Made by a program: the position numbers and the translations under genes. The notes under the pieces were generated by a model. That model did no database searches. It had not been told where the DNA came from and saw nothing but the letters and a program-made list of their open reading frames with translations. A DNA stretch of 64,000 nucleotides from contig SSNU01000131.1 of assembly GCA_012064415.1 (NCBI GenBank), positions 1 through 64,000 on the forward strand, in the 5' to 3' direction. Positions 1 through 10,199 of this stretch are shown here, in pieces. Source of the DNA: Gyrodactylus bullatarudis (Eukaryota; Platyhelminthes; Monogenea; Gyrodactylidea; Gyrodactylidae). Every line of letters begins with the position of its first letter. The first letter of the stretch is position 1.

Positions 1-657
1 CTGTAACTCCGGGTGGGTGGAAGCATCAATGCCAGCAATGTATCTTGTTAGGCGAATTTGGTCTAGTGAATACTCCTCCACTTTCATCTTGTTTGACACT
101 ACACGAATACGGTCGACGAATTGCAGGTGCGTCTCATCCGCTCTTTGGGCTAGTAGATTAAACTCGTAGCGGTAGCGAAACACTGACTTCCTGTCTTTGA
201 AAGTTTTTGATAGATACTTGATGACTTCATCAAAATCATTTGAATCAGGGAGGTTAGGATTCTCGGCATATATAACGTTGAGAACTTCATCGGGCATGAA
301 CGAAAACAGAATCCTTGATCTCGCGGGATGTAGTAGTAATTCATGTATAAACACTGACTTGTACCTCTTGTACCAGTCGTCAAAACTTGGATGCATTTCT
401 CCGTATTGAAACGGCTTTATCGACTTGAGGACGTCCTTGGGCCAAGGCCTGTCGGCAACAAGAAATGGAGGTAGATTATTAGAAGGTAGTTGATTATCAT
501 TAACTTTTAACGAAGTAGACTGTGACTGTCTTATAAGCTCGGTAAGTTGTTCCAGTTATTTTTGCTCGGCTAACAATTGGGCCTGTAGGTTCTTGACCAT
601 GTCGCCATTTGTTGTGTCCTGAGGCGGGGGACACGGTTTGCTACCTTTAGGAGGCAT
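1..657 (-). pseudogene. Ty3/gypsy-type retrotransposon gag (capsid) fragment, runs off the window
   Basis: An open reading frame starts at an ATG at 657 (minus) and runs to the window edge, broken by one in-frame TAA at 556-558 (codon 34). It begins M-P-P-K-G-S-K, has a Q/E/L-rich stretch that may be a short coiled coil, then a capsid-like region: PFLVADRPWPKDVLKSIKPF, F-D-D-W-Y-K-R-Y, F-x-D-R-K-S-V-F-R-Y-R-Y, H-L-Q-F-V-D-R-I-R. That order (a W near a helix, then an F/R-rich segment, then an E/D-x-x-x-x-F-V-x-R-x-R segment) is the usual layout of Retrotrans_gag proteins, which assemble the retroelement particle. No zinc knuckle or pol lies inside the window. Without the stop it would read to the edge, so it is a recently decayed copy. 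No LTR was recognised upstream (658-780). It lies on the same strand as the neighbouring LINE, with no sign that the two are one element. Confidence 0.7.
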
Positions 658-779
658 TCCGACTCATAACTCAAGATTCAGAGAGACAAGAAATTCACGT
701 GCTCGTATATTCAAATTCACGCTGAAGTGGTTCTATTTCAATAAACAACACAATCATAATAATATCATTAAAACATAGA

Positions 780-2842
780 TTATTGTTTAACTCGATGGCG
801 GTAATATAACTCCTCAACAGATTCATATTTTTGGTTCATTAAAATTTCTCCTGATTCAACAAAGAATCGTAGCAAAGCATCATTGAATTCAGGGTCAATT
901 TCTAAAAGCACCATTTTATTCGCGATGAAATTTAATAAAATTTGGGATCTTTCTTCAAAATTCTGAATTATCTCTTTGACCTTAAGGATGACATGTTCTT
1001 CTCTAAGGAATCGAACATCACGAGGGACTTTCTTCCAAAATGATCTTGGATATTGGTTCCTTTCAAGACATTCAAGGATTTTAAGGTCGTCAGCATATTT
1101 ATAGTATTTGATTTCCTTATTGGATGATTTAACAATTGAGAATACGATGTTGAAAAGTAGAGGCCCAACGATAGAACCTTGGGGTACACCTGAGTTGATA
1201 TTGGCAGAAGAGGATACTTCTTGATTGAAATAGACCCTTTGAGTCCTCGATGATAGGAAGTTCATGGTAAAATTTATAATATAAGGGTTTACATTTTTAG
1301 CAATCAGCATCTTTTGTATTATGGTAAATGGAATTCTGTCAAAGGCCTTCGAGATATCAATAAAGATTACAATTGTAGGATTTCTTTTGAAGATAAGGTC
1401 ATCGGCATCCTCAAAGAATGATAAAAGGTTTGAAGAAGTGCTTCTCTTTCTGAGAAAACCATGTTGGGTGTTGTCTAGTGCTGTCATGTCAATTTCCTTT
1501 GAGATAAAGTGATTTACTATCATATCGATGAGGCTGAGAAAAATAGGTAGGTTTGAGATTGGTCTATAATCAGACTCAGATTGTGGAGATGATACTTTTG
1601 GGATAGGTGTGATTTTTATTTGATTCCATGTTTTTGGGATTGAATTTATGTACAGTAGTAGAGAAAGGTAGGATGCCATTTTGGAATGAAATTGGTCAGG
1701 CAGAGTTAATAGCAGTTCCATAGAGTTAAAGCTAGTATCTTTCCGTTTTTTTGAGTTTGAGTCAAGGATAAGATCGATAAGTAATTCTCTTGTGATCAGG
1801 GGAGATTCAATATTATGGCAGAAGATTGGTTCTACTTTATCTTTAGATATGGAGAACGTAGATTAAAAGAATAAATTTAATGAGTTAGCAGTAACTGAGT
1901 GGAATTTTGTCGAGACAGTTGACTTATTTGCAAGGAATTTGAGTTTTTTCCGGGCTTTGGACGGATGAGTCTTGAGGTCACTAATGATTGATTTTTCAAA
2001 AAAAGATTGAGGCAGTTAATGGATGGCTTCTTGGGAGTTTTTGGAAATTTTACTTGATTTTTTAATGAGGTGGTAGAAAAGGTCAGTGTTAAAATATGGC
2101 AAGAAAATTTGGTCTTCCAATGACAGGAATAACTGTCTGAAGTGAGAGAATGAGGTTACATAGTGGAAGGTCTCATTATTGTAGTTAACGTTGCTAGGAC
2201 CAGAATCGAATAAGAGAACTAAGTGATCAGAGTCAGAAGATTCTGAGGAGTTAGCCCTCTTTAGTCCATCGATGTTCGTAAAGAGGAGGTCAAGATAGTT
2301 TGGGGTATTCAGGCGGGTTGGTCTATCTACTATTTGGTTTAGGTTAAGTGAAGAGGCATAATCGAAGATTGGAGAGCTGAAATCAAGTATCCCACGGCTG
2401 TAGTTTGGATGGTTAAAATCTCCACAGAGAATTATGTTTTTGAGAAATAGATTTTGATATGATTCTAATTGATTTATAATTGCTTGTTCAGAGTCGTTGT
2501 TGACCGGAGGTGGGTTATATATTAGAATTATTGTTGCATTGAGACCATTATTTTGGTTCATTATGTTGAAAGTGAGTGATTCCGGATTGTTAGATTGAAA
2601 TATCATGTTATAAGTGAATGATGAAGAGATGTAGGCGGCAACACCACTTCCTTTAGTGTCAGGTCTATCAGATCTGAGGAGATTAAAATTAGGAATATTA
2701 ATATCATCTGACGAGATAAACGCCTTTAACCAGGATTCAGTTATAAGTATGAGATGAGGTTTGAGAGTTATAACATACGTTTTGAGTGGGTACAGCGAAT
2801 TAAGGAGTGATCTAATATTCCATAAAAGGATGGTATTACCAT
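780..2842 (-). pseudogene. LINE ORF2: endonuclease plus reverse transcriptase, frameshifted, with an unexplained C-terminal extension
   Basis: Reading minus from about 2842, the endonuclease domain shows LLWNIRSLLNSLYPLKTYV (the N-N-I/R-S-L type start), L-I-L-I-T-E-S-W-L (catalytic E), SDRPDTKGSGVAAYIS, and a terminal S-D-S-D-H (catalytic S-D-H). After a frameshift near 2015 the RT follows: ITPIPKVSS, SDYRPISNLP, F-I-D-I-S-K-A-F-D-R-I (first catalytic Asp), SGVPQGSIVGPLLFNI, and Y-K-Y-A-D-D-L-K-I-L (catalytic YADD, about 1075-1105). An in-frame TAA lies near 1862. After D-D-L-K-I-L the frame stays open for about 96 codons to a TAA at 780-782, but this tail (E-C-L-E-R-N-Q-Y-P ... Y-Y-R-H-R-V-K-Q) does not resemble a LINE thumb or RNase H. 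The enzyme would nick target DNA and copy RNA at the nick; as broken here it is not functional. Confidence 0.8.
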
Positions 2843-2865
2843 CATGGTAATGCTGTTTGAATTAG

Positions 2866-3642
2866 CTAAGTGACTGATGATGGGCCTGGAATGTCCTGAA
2901 AATTAGATGTGTTGATTGGATTTGCAGATTGTGGAAGAAAATATTGTTTTCCGGATAGAGTGTCAGGCAAAGTCTGTTTTAAGCGTTTATTTCTATTGAG
3001 AGTACTTGGAACAGAAGTAGTCCGATGTATAGTCACAGAAGGAGATATAATTGGAGGGGAGAGATTTAACGTGCCGGTATTAGGTGCTAGGACAAGAATG
3101 TTTGATGATGATGTGGAAGGAGTGTTTGAGAGTTTAATGATTGAATCAGTTTTTGAATTGACAGACACAGGTGGTATGGCATTATTTCTGGTAGTAGAGG
3201 AAATGGAATGAGTCTTTTGGACATTCGAGGTGGAAACTTGTTTGGTCAATTGGGTCTTGAGTTTTGATCATTAAAAGTGACAATATTAGAGACTGGGTTC
3301 ACTTTTCGAGGTTGAGTTATATCCACTTTTGGTGGAGTCCGTTTATCATAAGGTATAGAGGGTGTAATTATTATCCCTTTCGAAGCATATTCATTGTAAA
3401 TTAGGCTTAGAATTTGATTAGGGATACGACAATTTAATGATATTTTGTAATAATTATTGTCCGGATTTGAGTTGGGGCTGTGGAAAGTGATTGAAGATTT
3501 ACTTTTTGGAAAGAGTTCTAGGATAAATTTGGAGTTTATATTGAATCCAGGTTTTATCAATTCCATGAATAATAAGGCCATTTTTATTAGGATGAGATGG
3601 AGTTGTTTGGGAGACTCACGTAAGATTTCTAGTTCTGGTTAG
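2866..3642 (-). pseudogene. LINE ORF1-like protein, one frameshift
   Basis: Two minus-strand frames, 3642-3246 (first ATG at 3581) and 3249-2866, overlap by four bases, which suggests a single frameshift in one ORF. The first part (from P-E-L-E-I-L-R-E-S-P-K-Q-L, then M-A-L-L-F-M-E-L-I-K-P-G-F) carries an RRM-like pattern; the second is rich in Ser, Thr, Pro and Asn and looks disordered. LINE ORF1 products bind the element RNA and act as chaperones. The call rests on position directly upstream of the endonuclease and on composition; I see no zinc knuckle. Position 3246-3249 is where reading changes frame. Confidence 0.5.
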
Positions 3643-3787
3643 ATTTGTGTTATTGGGTAAAATAGAGTATCATCTTGCTGAACGCAGGTTGTAGTGGCTA
3701 TACCGTTGAGTAGCATACTTGAAGTACAGGAACGCAGAGGCTGAGATGCGTCTAACTTAGACAGTCTAAGCCAGAAAGGAAATACTG

Positions 3788-4080
3788 GTAACACTTCGAT
3801 AGAAGTTCAGCGCAAATTTTAGGGGGGTGAATGAGATAACCAATGAGATTTGAGCGAATAATTTTTACGTGTAAAACCCTGAAATAACTCAAGGGGGGAT
3901 CAGTAGTTTATTAGAATACACCTTTAATACACCAAATTCTCTTTATTTTCGTACAAGTTCATACTTCGGATGAGGTTCAGGATAAACTCCTTTGTTTTGA
4001 TTAATTAAATTATAATTTTGGCTGGAAATTTTTTATTCAATTATGGTTTTCCCATTAATTAATTGAGTTTGATTTATAAC
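3788..4080. repeat. Left long terminal inverted repeat of the Merlin element
   Basis: It pairs with 6205-6714. It contains GGGGGGATCAG, a run of G at 3823-3828, and the AATTAATTAAT site near 4057 that in the right arm carries the piggyBac-type MITE. This arm is therefore the uninserted reference. Confidence 0.85.
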
Positions 4081-4280
4081 TAAAATTGACTTATAAAATT
4101 AATAATTTTATTAAACAAATTAAATGTTAAAGAGGCTATCATCTAAGTGTATTGCAATTTGCAAAGATATTTATTCGTTTAATATTATGATAGTACCTAT
4201 TATATCATATTTTGGGGTAAATCGGTTATTTTATTCATGTTAAGCTTGCAAAATAATATTTTCTCAACCGTGGTAGAGTC

Positions 4281-4843
4281 CAGGGATTATCTGTACCATG
4301 GAATTGTTCGTCTTGCTACACTGAACACTCTTTCGGATGCAAAACTGGTAGGGTTTATCCCGTAAATACTTCTTGCAATACCAGCGAGTTGTGGAAAATC
4401 CAACTGCCTGGCTTTCCAAAATTCTAAAACCTCATCCTCAGATGGCTGAGCATAACGTTCGTAGTTAGTTATTTCGACCTGAATACTGTCTGGAGCGGCA
4501 ATAACTTTTCTTCTTTTAGATTTTGATTCAACTTCTTCTTCATCTCTTTCTAGAATGTCGAATATACTAGCGTTATTCATCGATTTTTGAATAGGAGAGG
4601 ATGCATCAGGACTGGAATCACTAAAAATTTCTTGAGTATTTGGCTTCTTTAAGCTTTTGATAAAGTCTCTAGATGTATCATTGATAAACCTTCTTTTGAA
4701 CAATGGATCAAGAAAACTTGCTGCGTTGAAGATGAACTCTGTTGAAAATTTTTTATTAAGATGAAACTTGAATTTTTCACAGAAGGATCTGAAGAATGTA
4801 TTGGCATTTAACTTCTGCTCATCAATACCTTTCTTCAATAAGC
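4281..4843 (-). pseudogene. hAT transposase, C-terminal dimerisation fragment
   Basis: The minus-strand frame of 183 aa (4838 to 4287) ends with a typical hAT C-terminal dimerisation signature: FWKARQLDFPQLAGIARSIY, then P-T-S-F-A-S-E-R-V-F-S-V-A-R-R. The upstream part (F-L-D-P-L-F-K-R-R-F) matches the stretch before that domain in hAT proteins, and an acidic, K/R-rich linker lies between (E-R-D-E-E-E-V-E-S-K-S-K-R-R-K). The catalytic Asp residues and BED finger are missing. The frame stops right after the signature at R-T-I-P-W-Y-R. It is an isolated fragment, in the same orientation as the Merlin transposase, joined to it about codon S-M-L-I-E-E, so it probably arrived by insertion or template switching. 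Confidence 0.8.
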
Positions 4844-4884
4844 ATACTACGGTAGTACATACTATGGTTTATTGTTATGTGCTA

Positions 4885-6083
4885 GAACCCAGCTGTTGCC
4901 CATTCTGAGTAACCTCTCCATTCATCTGAAATAAGTGTTGATCCAGGTACTATATTTTCGTCTAGGAATTTATTAATTTCCGAAGCAGTGAAAAATGATC
5001 TAAAATTAGTTTTATAATAAAATTTATTAAAACTTAGGTCAATATTAGAATTCTGATCCAGGTACAGTATGAACTGTGTACTTTATGTCAAAAATCACCC
5101 TTTTCTCTCTGCCCCTTCTTATTAAAATAATAATATAACCTCTGTACTTATAAGTAAGCACACTTCAATTATTGGAACTTGAAAAATAAAATAGATAAAA
5201 AATTATACAGTTGTATTCAGAATTTTTTTTCTCTTTCCAACCATCTAATATATCATATTATCTCAAACTATAAACCAAACATTCTGAATATAAAATTTTA
5301 ATTTATCAAACATCTGTTCTTCAAGCTGGGATTCTTTAACTCAAACGATGGAATTGGGTTTATAACTCATTGTTTGTTTTGTGACTAAGACAAGCTCTTT
5401 TTGTAGAGGAAAAATGGGATTTTCGAGAAATGTTTTTTCGCTCAAATTTATAAATTTATTAGATTTTAAATGCCAATATCTCTGGTTTAATAGTTTGAGA
5501 TAATATGATATATTAGATGGTTGGAAAGAGAAAAAAATTCTGAATACAACTGTATAATTTTTTATCTATTTTATTTTTCAAGTTCCAATAATTGAAGTGT
5601 GCTTACTTATAAGTATAGAGGTTATATTATTATTTTAATAAGAAGGGGCAGAGAGAAAAGGGTGATTTTTGACATAAAGTACACAGTTCGTACTGTACTA
5701 TATTTTCGTCTAGGAATTTATTAATTGTTTGCTGATCTCTACGAGTGACGATAGCAAGTTTTACTTTTCTTGTCTCTCTATCAAAAGCTCCATTCGTTTC
5801 TGAGAATTCGAACCCTGTTTTACTTTCGTTTAGAAATCTTAGTTTCATCGATCTAAACAACGTGTCCATTTCCTCCTATTCTATCCTCGTTAGAAGCAGC
5901 ACGACCACATTTAGAGCACCTTTTGAAGTTTGGACGGCGATTTGATATCTTTTGATAACCATTACAACCGGGATGAGAACAAGGATTCAAGGAAATATCC
6001 ATGAAATCATTTCGTACAAAGAAATCCCTAGCGAGAGCTTCTGAATTGCACAAAGTCCATATCTCATTATCATTCAGTTCCAT
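4885..6083 (-). pseudogene. Merlin (DDE_Tnp_IS1595/ISXO2) transposase, broken
   Basis: Minus strand, starting at the ATG at 6083 (M-E-L-N-D-N-E-I-W). An N-terminal zinc-binding part holds C-S-H-P-G-C and C-S-K-C-G-R (C-x4-C and C-x2-C). The catalytic domain starts R-I-G-G-N-G-H-V-V, has a TAG where the family usually has Glu, then I-D-E-T-K (first catalytic Asp), K-R-K, a second stop and a frame change, then VKLAIVTRRDQQTINKFLDE, N-I-V-P-G-S-T-L-I-S-D-E-W-R-G-Y (second Asp) and a final I-N-H-S. A mariner-type MITE splits it at 5065-5695. A stretch of about 34 bp coding N-K-F-L-D-E-N-I-V occurs twice (4943-4976 and 5693-5726), so the gene is also rearranged. It would have cut and pasted the element; it cannot now. 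Confidence 0.82.
5065..5695. mobile_element. Mariner-type MITE with TA target duplication, about 210-bp arms
   Basis: The element begins CAGTATGAAC and ends with the inverse GTTCGTACTG, flanked by TA on both sides (5063-5064 and 5696-5697), the target duplication of Tc1/mariner elements. The arms 5065-5278 and 5483-5695 are near-perfect inverted repeats, leaving about 200 bp of unique middle without coding content. It sits inside the Merlin transposase gene, so it is younger than that copy. Confidence 0.85.
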
Positions 6084-6227
6084 GACAGACCATCAGGTGT
6101 CAATCATATTATATATACATGTAGATTATTACATGTATATATATGTAGATTAGAAGATTATAGAAATGAACCAATGAAATTATAAGCTGGATATTTAATT
6201 AAACCTAAATCAAACTCAATTAATTAA

Positions 6228-6443
6228 CCCTTTCGGTGCCGATGGACATATATGTCCATTTTCCAATTTTTTTGAACCTTCATAACTCTGCCAGTTTGAT
6301 AGGTTTCTGGATTAATAAAAGTTTAAATAGAAGCCCACAATGTAAACTTGCATTAGTAATATTTTTGGCCAAATAACTTGGTATCTTCATAGCTAAATTT
6401 TGGTTTTTATAAAAATTGTGAAATAGTCTCGGCACCGAAAGGG
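6228..6443. mobile_element. piggyBac-type MITE (216 bp) with TTAA target duplication
   Basis: The ends are CCCTTTCGGTGCCGA and its inverse TCGGCACCGAAAGGG, bounded by TTAA at 6224-6227 and 6444-6447, the hallmark of piggyBac insertion. It interrupts the right inverted arm of the Merlin element; the left arm supplies the empty site. A truncated second copy lies at 57953-58047. No coding content. Confidence 0.9.
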
Positions 6444-6714
6444 TTAATAAGAAAACCATAATTGAATAAAAAATTTCCAGCCAAAATTATAATTTAATTA
6501 ATCAAAACAAAGGAGTTTATCCTGAACCTCATCCGAAGTATGAACTTGTACGAAAATAAAGAGAATTTGGTGTATTAAAGGTGTATTCTAATAAACTACT
6601 GATCCCCCCTTGAGTTATTTCAGGGTTTTACACGTAAAAATTATTCGCTCAAATCTCATTGGTTATCTCATTCACCCCCCTAAAATTTGCGCTGAACTTC
6701 TATCGAAGTGTTAC

Positions 6715-7155
6715 TGATTTTTCTTCAGGCAATCTGATTGATTTAAAGGTTTATTCGATTTTGAATGGTTTTTTAGATCTGAAGTCCAGCTTCTGGACCA
6801 ATAGGAATACCAAATTTTTTTAGATAAAATTGAAGAGAGTTCAGGTTACAAACGTCTCATCCACTGAAGAAGGTACTTGACTATCTCAGTACCCAAAAAG
6901 AGGCTTTGGAAAAAGGTAGGTTATATCTCAATTAAATCTAATTTTAATCATTTTTATTGATGATTTCAGATTCCATTATGGAACGAAAAAAATTTTCTAT
7001 TGAAGAATCAATTTATAAAACGAAAAAACATCAAATTTATATTAAATATAATATAAGAAATTTATTCTAAAAATTCAATAGTATGATAAAATATAATGTA
7101 CATTAAATGAATTATTCTCATTATTATTCGATCTTTAAATTGCTGATAATGAAGC
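6715..7155. other. Gene-free stretch
   Basis: AT-rich sequence right of the Merlin element. I see no coding frame, repeat pair or promoter that I can support. Confidence 0.5.
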
Positions 7156-7404
7156 TTAAATATAGGTTGAATAAATTTTCTCTTTATTTGTACTAAGTGG
7201 AAATTCGTCGAGGGTATCATTTGTCATCATCATAAGACTTCCAGAGGTTAATTGATCTGGATGAGCTAGAAGCATTCCACTTTTAGTCTTGAATTTAACA
7301 GGACTATGATAAATGAAATGATTCTTTGGCATTTTATAGTATTCCGCCTGATCATCGTCCAAATCATATGTACCACAAAAGATTAGATTCGTTATTCTAT
7401 TCAT
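7156..7404 (-). CDS. Small ORF of unknown function (82 aa), possibly an exon
   Basis: An ATG-to-TAA frame on the minus strand. I do not recognise it. Its composition is unlike the AT-driven spurious frames around it: it has few Ile/Lys/Asn runs and well mixed codons, with stretches such as F-C-G-T-Y-D-L-D-D-D-Q-A-E-Y-Y and H-P-D-Q-L-T-S-G-S-L-M-M-M. No signal peptide or membrane segment is visible. It could be a lone exon or a gene fragment carried in by a transposon. No partner exon was found on either side. Confidence 0.35.
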   Translation of the reverse strand: MNRITNLIFCGTYDLDDDQAEYYKMPKNHFIYHSPVKFKTKSGMLLAHPDQLTSGSLMMMTNDTLDEFPLSTNKEKIYSTYI

Positions 7405-7479
7405 TTCTTTCTAAATATTTAAATAGTTTTACTACAAAGTAGATGGATATTTTTTAATAATAATACAAGACTTTTGAAA

Positions 7480-7677
7480 AAATAAAATAAATCAAGTATC
7501 TGAAATACTAATTCATTTCGACTTTTTTATTTGGTAATAAGAGCAAATGAGCTCGTGGAACAGAATTGAAGAAACTCGAAATAAAATAAATCAAGTATCT
7601 GAAATACTAATTCATTTCGACTTTTTTATTTGGTAATAAGAGCAAATGAGCTCGTGGAACAGAATTGAAGAAACTCG
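7480..7677. repeat. Perfect 99-bp tandem duplication
   Basis: Units 7480-7578 and 7579-7677 are identical as far as I can read. Each starts AAATAAAATAAATCAAG and ends GAAGAAACTCG. The lack of divergence in such AT-rich non-coding DNA points to a recent event or an assembly duplication. Confidence 0.9.
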
Positions 7678-7679
7678 AA

Positions 7680-9500
7680 TGTTTTAAATTCTAAATGAAC
7701 ACATAAAATAAGCTTAACGATTGATAAATTTCTAGAAAATCCCTAATCCTTAAACCTAATAAACAATTCTAATGCTTGGGATAGTTGGCTAAAAATTTCG
7801 ATTTAAGTCTGATATGACATCTGATAAAGGAAAAAATTCAAAGAAAATTGTGTCGTTCATGTGTGTCTATCGTGAAATAGATCAGGAAATAGAAAATTTT
7901 AGCGACGTTAAAAAAATTATTCATTAAATATAAACGCTGGTCGAACTCAGGTTGATTTTAAAAAGAAGTGTCGATTTTGTAATACAAAGACTGAATGAAA
8001 ATCCCCATTAGTTCAAGATCAAATGTAATTATATTTTACATAATGTTTGTAAGTGTTCTTCTCAAATTTCATTAGCTTACTCTTATAATATCATGACGAA
8101 ATGGACTGATAATTTCTGCACTTGAATTCAAATTGTACTTGTTATCCTCTTCATTCTGGCAATAATTTACCAGCAAGGAATTTATCGATGTCTAAATTAT
8201 TAATAATTCTTAATAATCATTCAAATTTCTTGTCTGATAACTGGATTGGGAACTAGTTCCCATTCAATCATCTCTTATTAATTTTATAAATGAACGCAAA
8301 GAAGATTTTCCACTATTCAAATGTAAACAAATAAAACTCCAGATTTTGATTATTTATTCTAAATTTGAAAGAAAGTTTATTCAAACATCTCATGCCACAG
8401 CAGAATTAACGGTTAAAAATATTAACCCCTTCTATGATAGAATCCATAACGCATCTCAACTAAATTTAACGAACAGGTCCCCAATTTTATAAAATTATAA
8501 ATCATCAACTCTTTTGAGGGTTTTATGAATTCATAAAAGTGATGGCCTTTATTCATTTGTTGAAATTATCAAAAAGAAATCCATAAATAGACTAGCTTGA
8601 TAGAGAAATCTACAGTTATACGGTATGATTCAAAGAGATTGCATATTTGAAATATGCTCTCATAATGAAAAAATCCCTAACCACTAGGCTACATTCTTCT
8701 TTGAAAAATATAGCATATTAATCGTAAATTTGATTCCTTATTTTTTTATGTTTTTCCCTTCAATTTCGTTGGAAAATAAATAGTTTCTTGGATTCGACAT
8801 ATGCGAAGACTATTTCCAGAACGACTTTAGATATTAGCATTTTTAGCATCAAAATCTCACAAGGAACTCGAATGAGTTTATTATTTTTGTTGAATCGGCC
8901 TATCAAAACATTAGCCACTTTTGAGATTTTTGAAAGTAATGATAATAACAGGGTCATTTGTCAATAGAATAATTTGAAATGTTAGACTCACGTGAAGATG
9001 ACAAAATGTCAAATGGGTGAAACTCATAACGAGAACAAATTCAATGATCAAGATCAACGTGACGGATTCACAATTCGTTACATACTAAAAAGAGAATATT
9101 TCAAAATATGATTTAATAATCTTTTCTTGATATATTTCAAGGCTTGGAAAACAAGTTAATAATGTATAAATTAAATGTTTTAATTTCAGAAAAATTAAGT
9201 TTTTGGTCATATTTAAGAAAGAAATTAAATTTATATAAAACCTGAAATAAAGCTACAATTGCAATTGATAAGGAGTTGGGAAAACAATGCGTTTACTTAT
9301 TTTATCGAAATTTGCCGAGTCAATTTTTAAGATGAATTTTTGAATCATAAATGGATCGAAAGATAATTAAATTCTCTATCAATTAAATCTTGAATCAATT
9401 TTTTTATGCCTACAGTTACTTATTTACGTTGATATTGAAAACGAAGAAGCATTCCGTTCTCTATCTATTAGCCTAGGAAATTTTCTTTTCTCTTAATAGC
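7680..9500. other. Gene-free stretch
   Basis: AT-rich, with many short chance frames. No splice-bounded coding exon or repeat pair that I can support. Confidence 0.4.
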
Positions 9501-9509
9501 TTCTCTTTT

Positions 9510-10195
9510 TTATCTAAACCTAGGATGAGAATTTACTTTTTTTAAAACTCAATAATTTTCTCCGGAAAGTTAGGAAAAAAATTATTATAATAAAATCAGC
9601 CGATAAGTTGTGCAAATAAAAAATTTCCGGAAAAATTCAATCTGAACAAAATTAGGCCGTTTTTCAAATTTCGAAAATGCACCAAATATCCACTATTTCA
9701 ACTTTCGAGTCCAAAATCTTTATCGATTCCAAAGATTTGAAGCAGTTAAATGCTGATATTCGAGATCAGCACTAGACAAAGAATTCGAATTGAGCTGCAG
9801 AAATTCACAGAAATTCGCCATTATTGTGGAAAATCGAAAAATTTGAATTCATTGATTATCACGAAGGGGATTATGATTCGAAATTTAAAACTTCAACTTT
9901 TTCTTGAAAACAGTTGGTTCCTCTCTACCTCCATGGCCCAATTCGAAATCTGTGTCGAATTCTCATCTGGAATATCTTCATTTAACTGGTTCAAATCTTT
10001 GAATTCGATAGAAGTTTTGGATTCGAAAGTTGAAAAACGGCCTAATTTTGGTCCGATTGAATTTTTTCGGAAATTAAAAAACTTATTGACTATTTTGGAA
10101 TTCGAAAAATTATTTTTTACTGACTTTCCGAAGAAAAATATTGAGTTTTTTGTAAAAAAAGTAAATTCTCATCTTCATGTCAATTAGGTTTAGAC
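9510..10195. repeat. Foldback element (family FB), arms about 250 bp
   Basis: The left arm (about 9515-9775) and the right arm (about 9950-10195) are inverted copies; each carries the block TTTCAACTTTCGAGTCCAAA or its inverse and the tip GACATGAAGATGAGAATTTAC. Between them lie about 170 bp of unrelated sequence. The long chance frame across it (9750-10187) is a by-product of the repeat. Related copies lie at 21.9-23.0, 48.2-49.3, 49.9-50.1 and 63.0-63.8 kb. Confidence 0.85.
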
Positions 10196-10199
10196 TATA

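Larger units (their letters stand above)
780..3790 (-). mobile_element. Non-LTR retrotransposon (LINE, jockey/CR1-like), decayed
   Basis: On the minus strand this holds an ORF1-like region (3642 to 2866), an apurinic-type endonuclease (about 2842 to 2016) and a reverse transcriptase (about 1990 to 1070), the order of jockey/CR1-clade LINEs. The element has at least one frameshift in ORF1 (about 3246), one between endonuclease and RT (about 2015), and an in-frame TAA near 1862. The RT is cut off just after its YADD motif; no thumb, RNase H or poly(A)/simple-repeat tail is visible. On its 5' side it meets the inverted end of the Merlin element at 3788. The 5' boundary is my estimate. Confidence 0.8.
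3788..6714. mobile_element. Merlin (IS1595/IS1016-like) DNA transposon with about 290-bp inverted ends, nested insertions
   Basis: The two ends are long inverted repeats: 3788-4080 (beginning GTAACACTTCGATAGAAGTT) and 6205-6714 (ending with its reverse complement). Apart from a 216-bp insertion in the right arm they are nearly identical over about 290 bp. Inside, on the minus strand, are remains of an ISXO2/IS1595-type DDE transposase (4885-6083), which defines the Merlin superfamily. Nested in it are a hAT transposase fragment (4281-4843), a mariner-type MITE (5065-5695) and a piggyBac-type MITE (6228-6443). I could not find a matching target duplication of 8 or 9 bp: the left flank ends AAATACTG and the right begins TGATTTTT. 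The terminal 14 bp are themselves partly palindromic, so the exact tip is uncertain. Confidence 0.75.

Noticed and set aside
2909..3211. 100-codon plus-strand frame
   Set aside because: Antisense shadow of the LINE ORF1 region.
3780..6722. 8- or 9-bp target duplication of the Merlin element
   Set aside because: Flanks AAATACTG and TGATTTTT do not match for any plausible tip position.
9750..10187. 145-codon open frame on plus
   Set aside because: It lies across a foldback element; similar chance frames occur in other copies (48346-48594, 63300-63524,22740-23066). The repeat, not coding, explains it.
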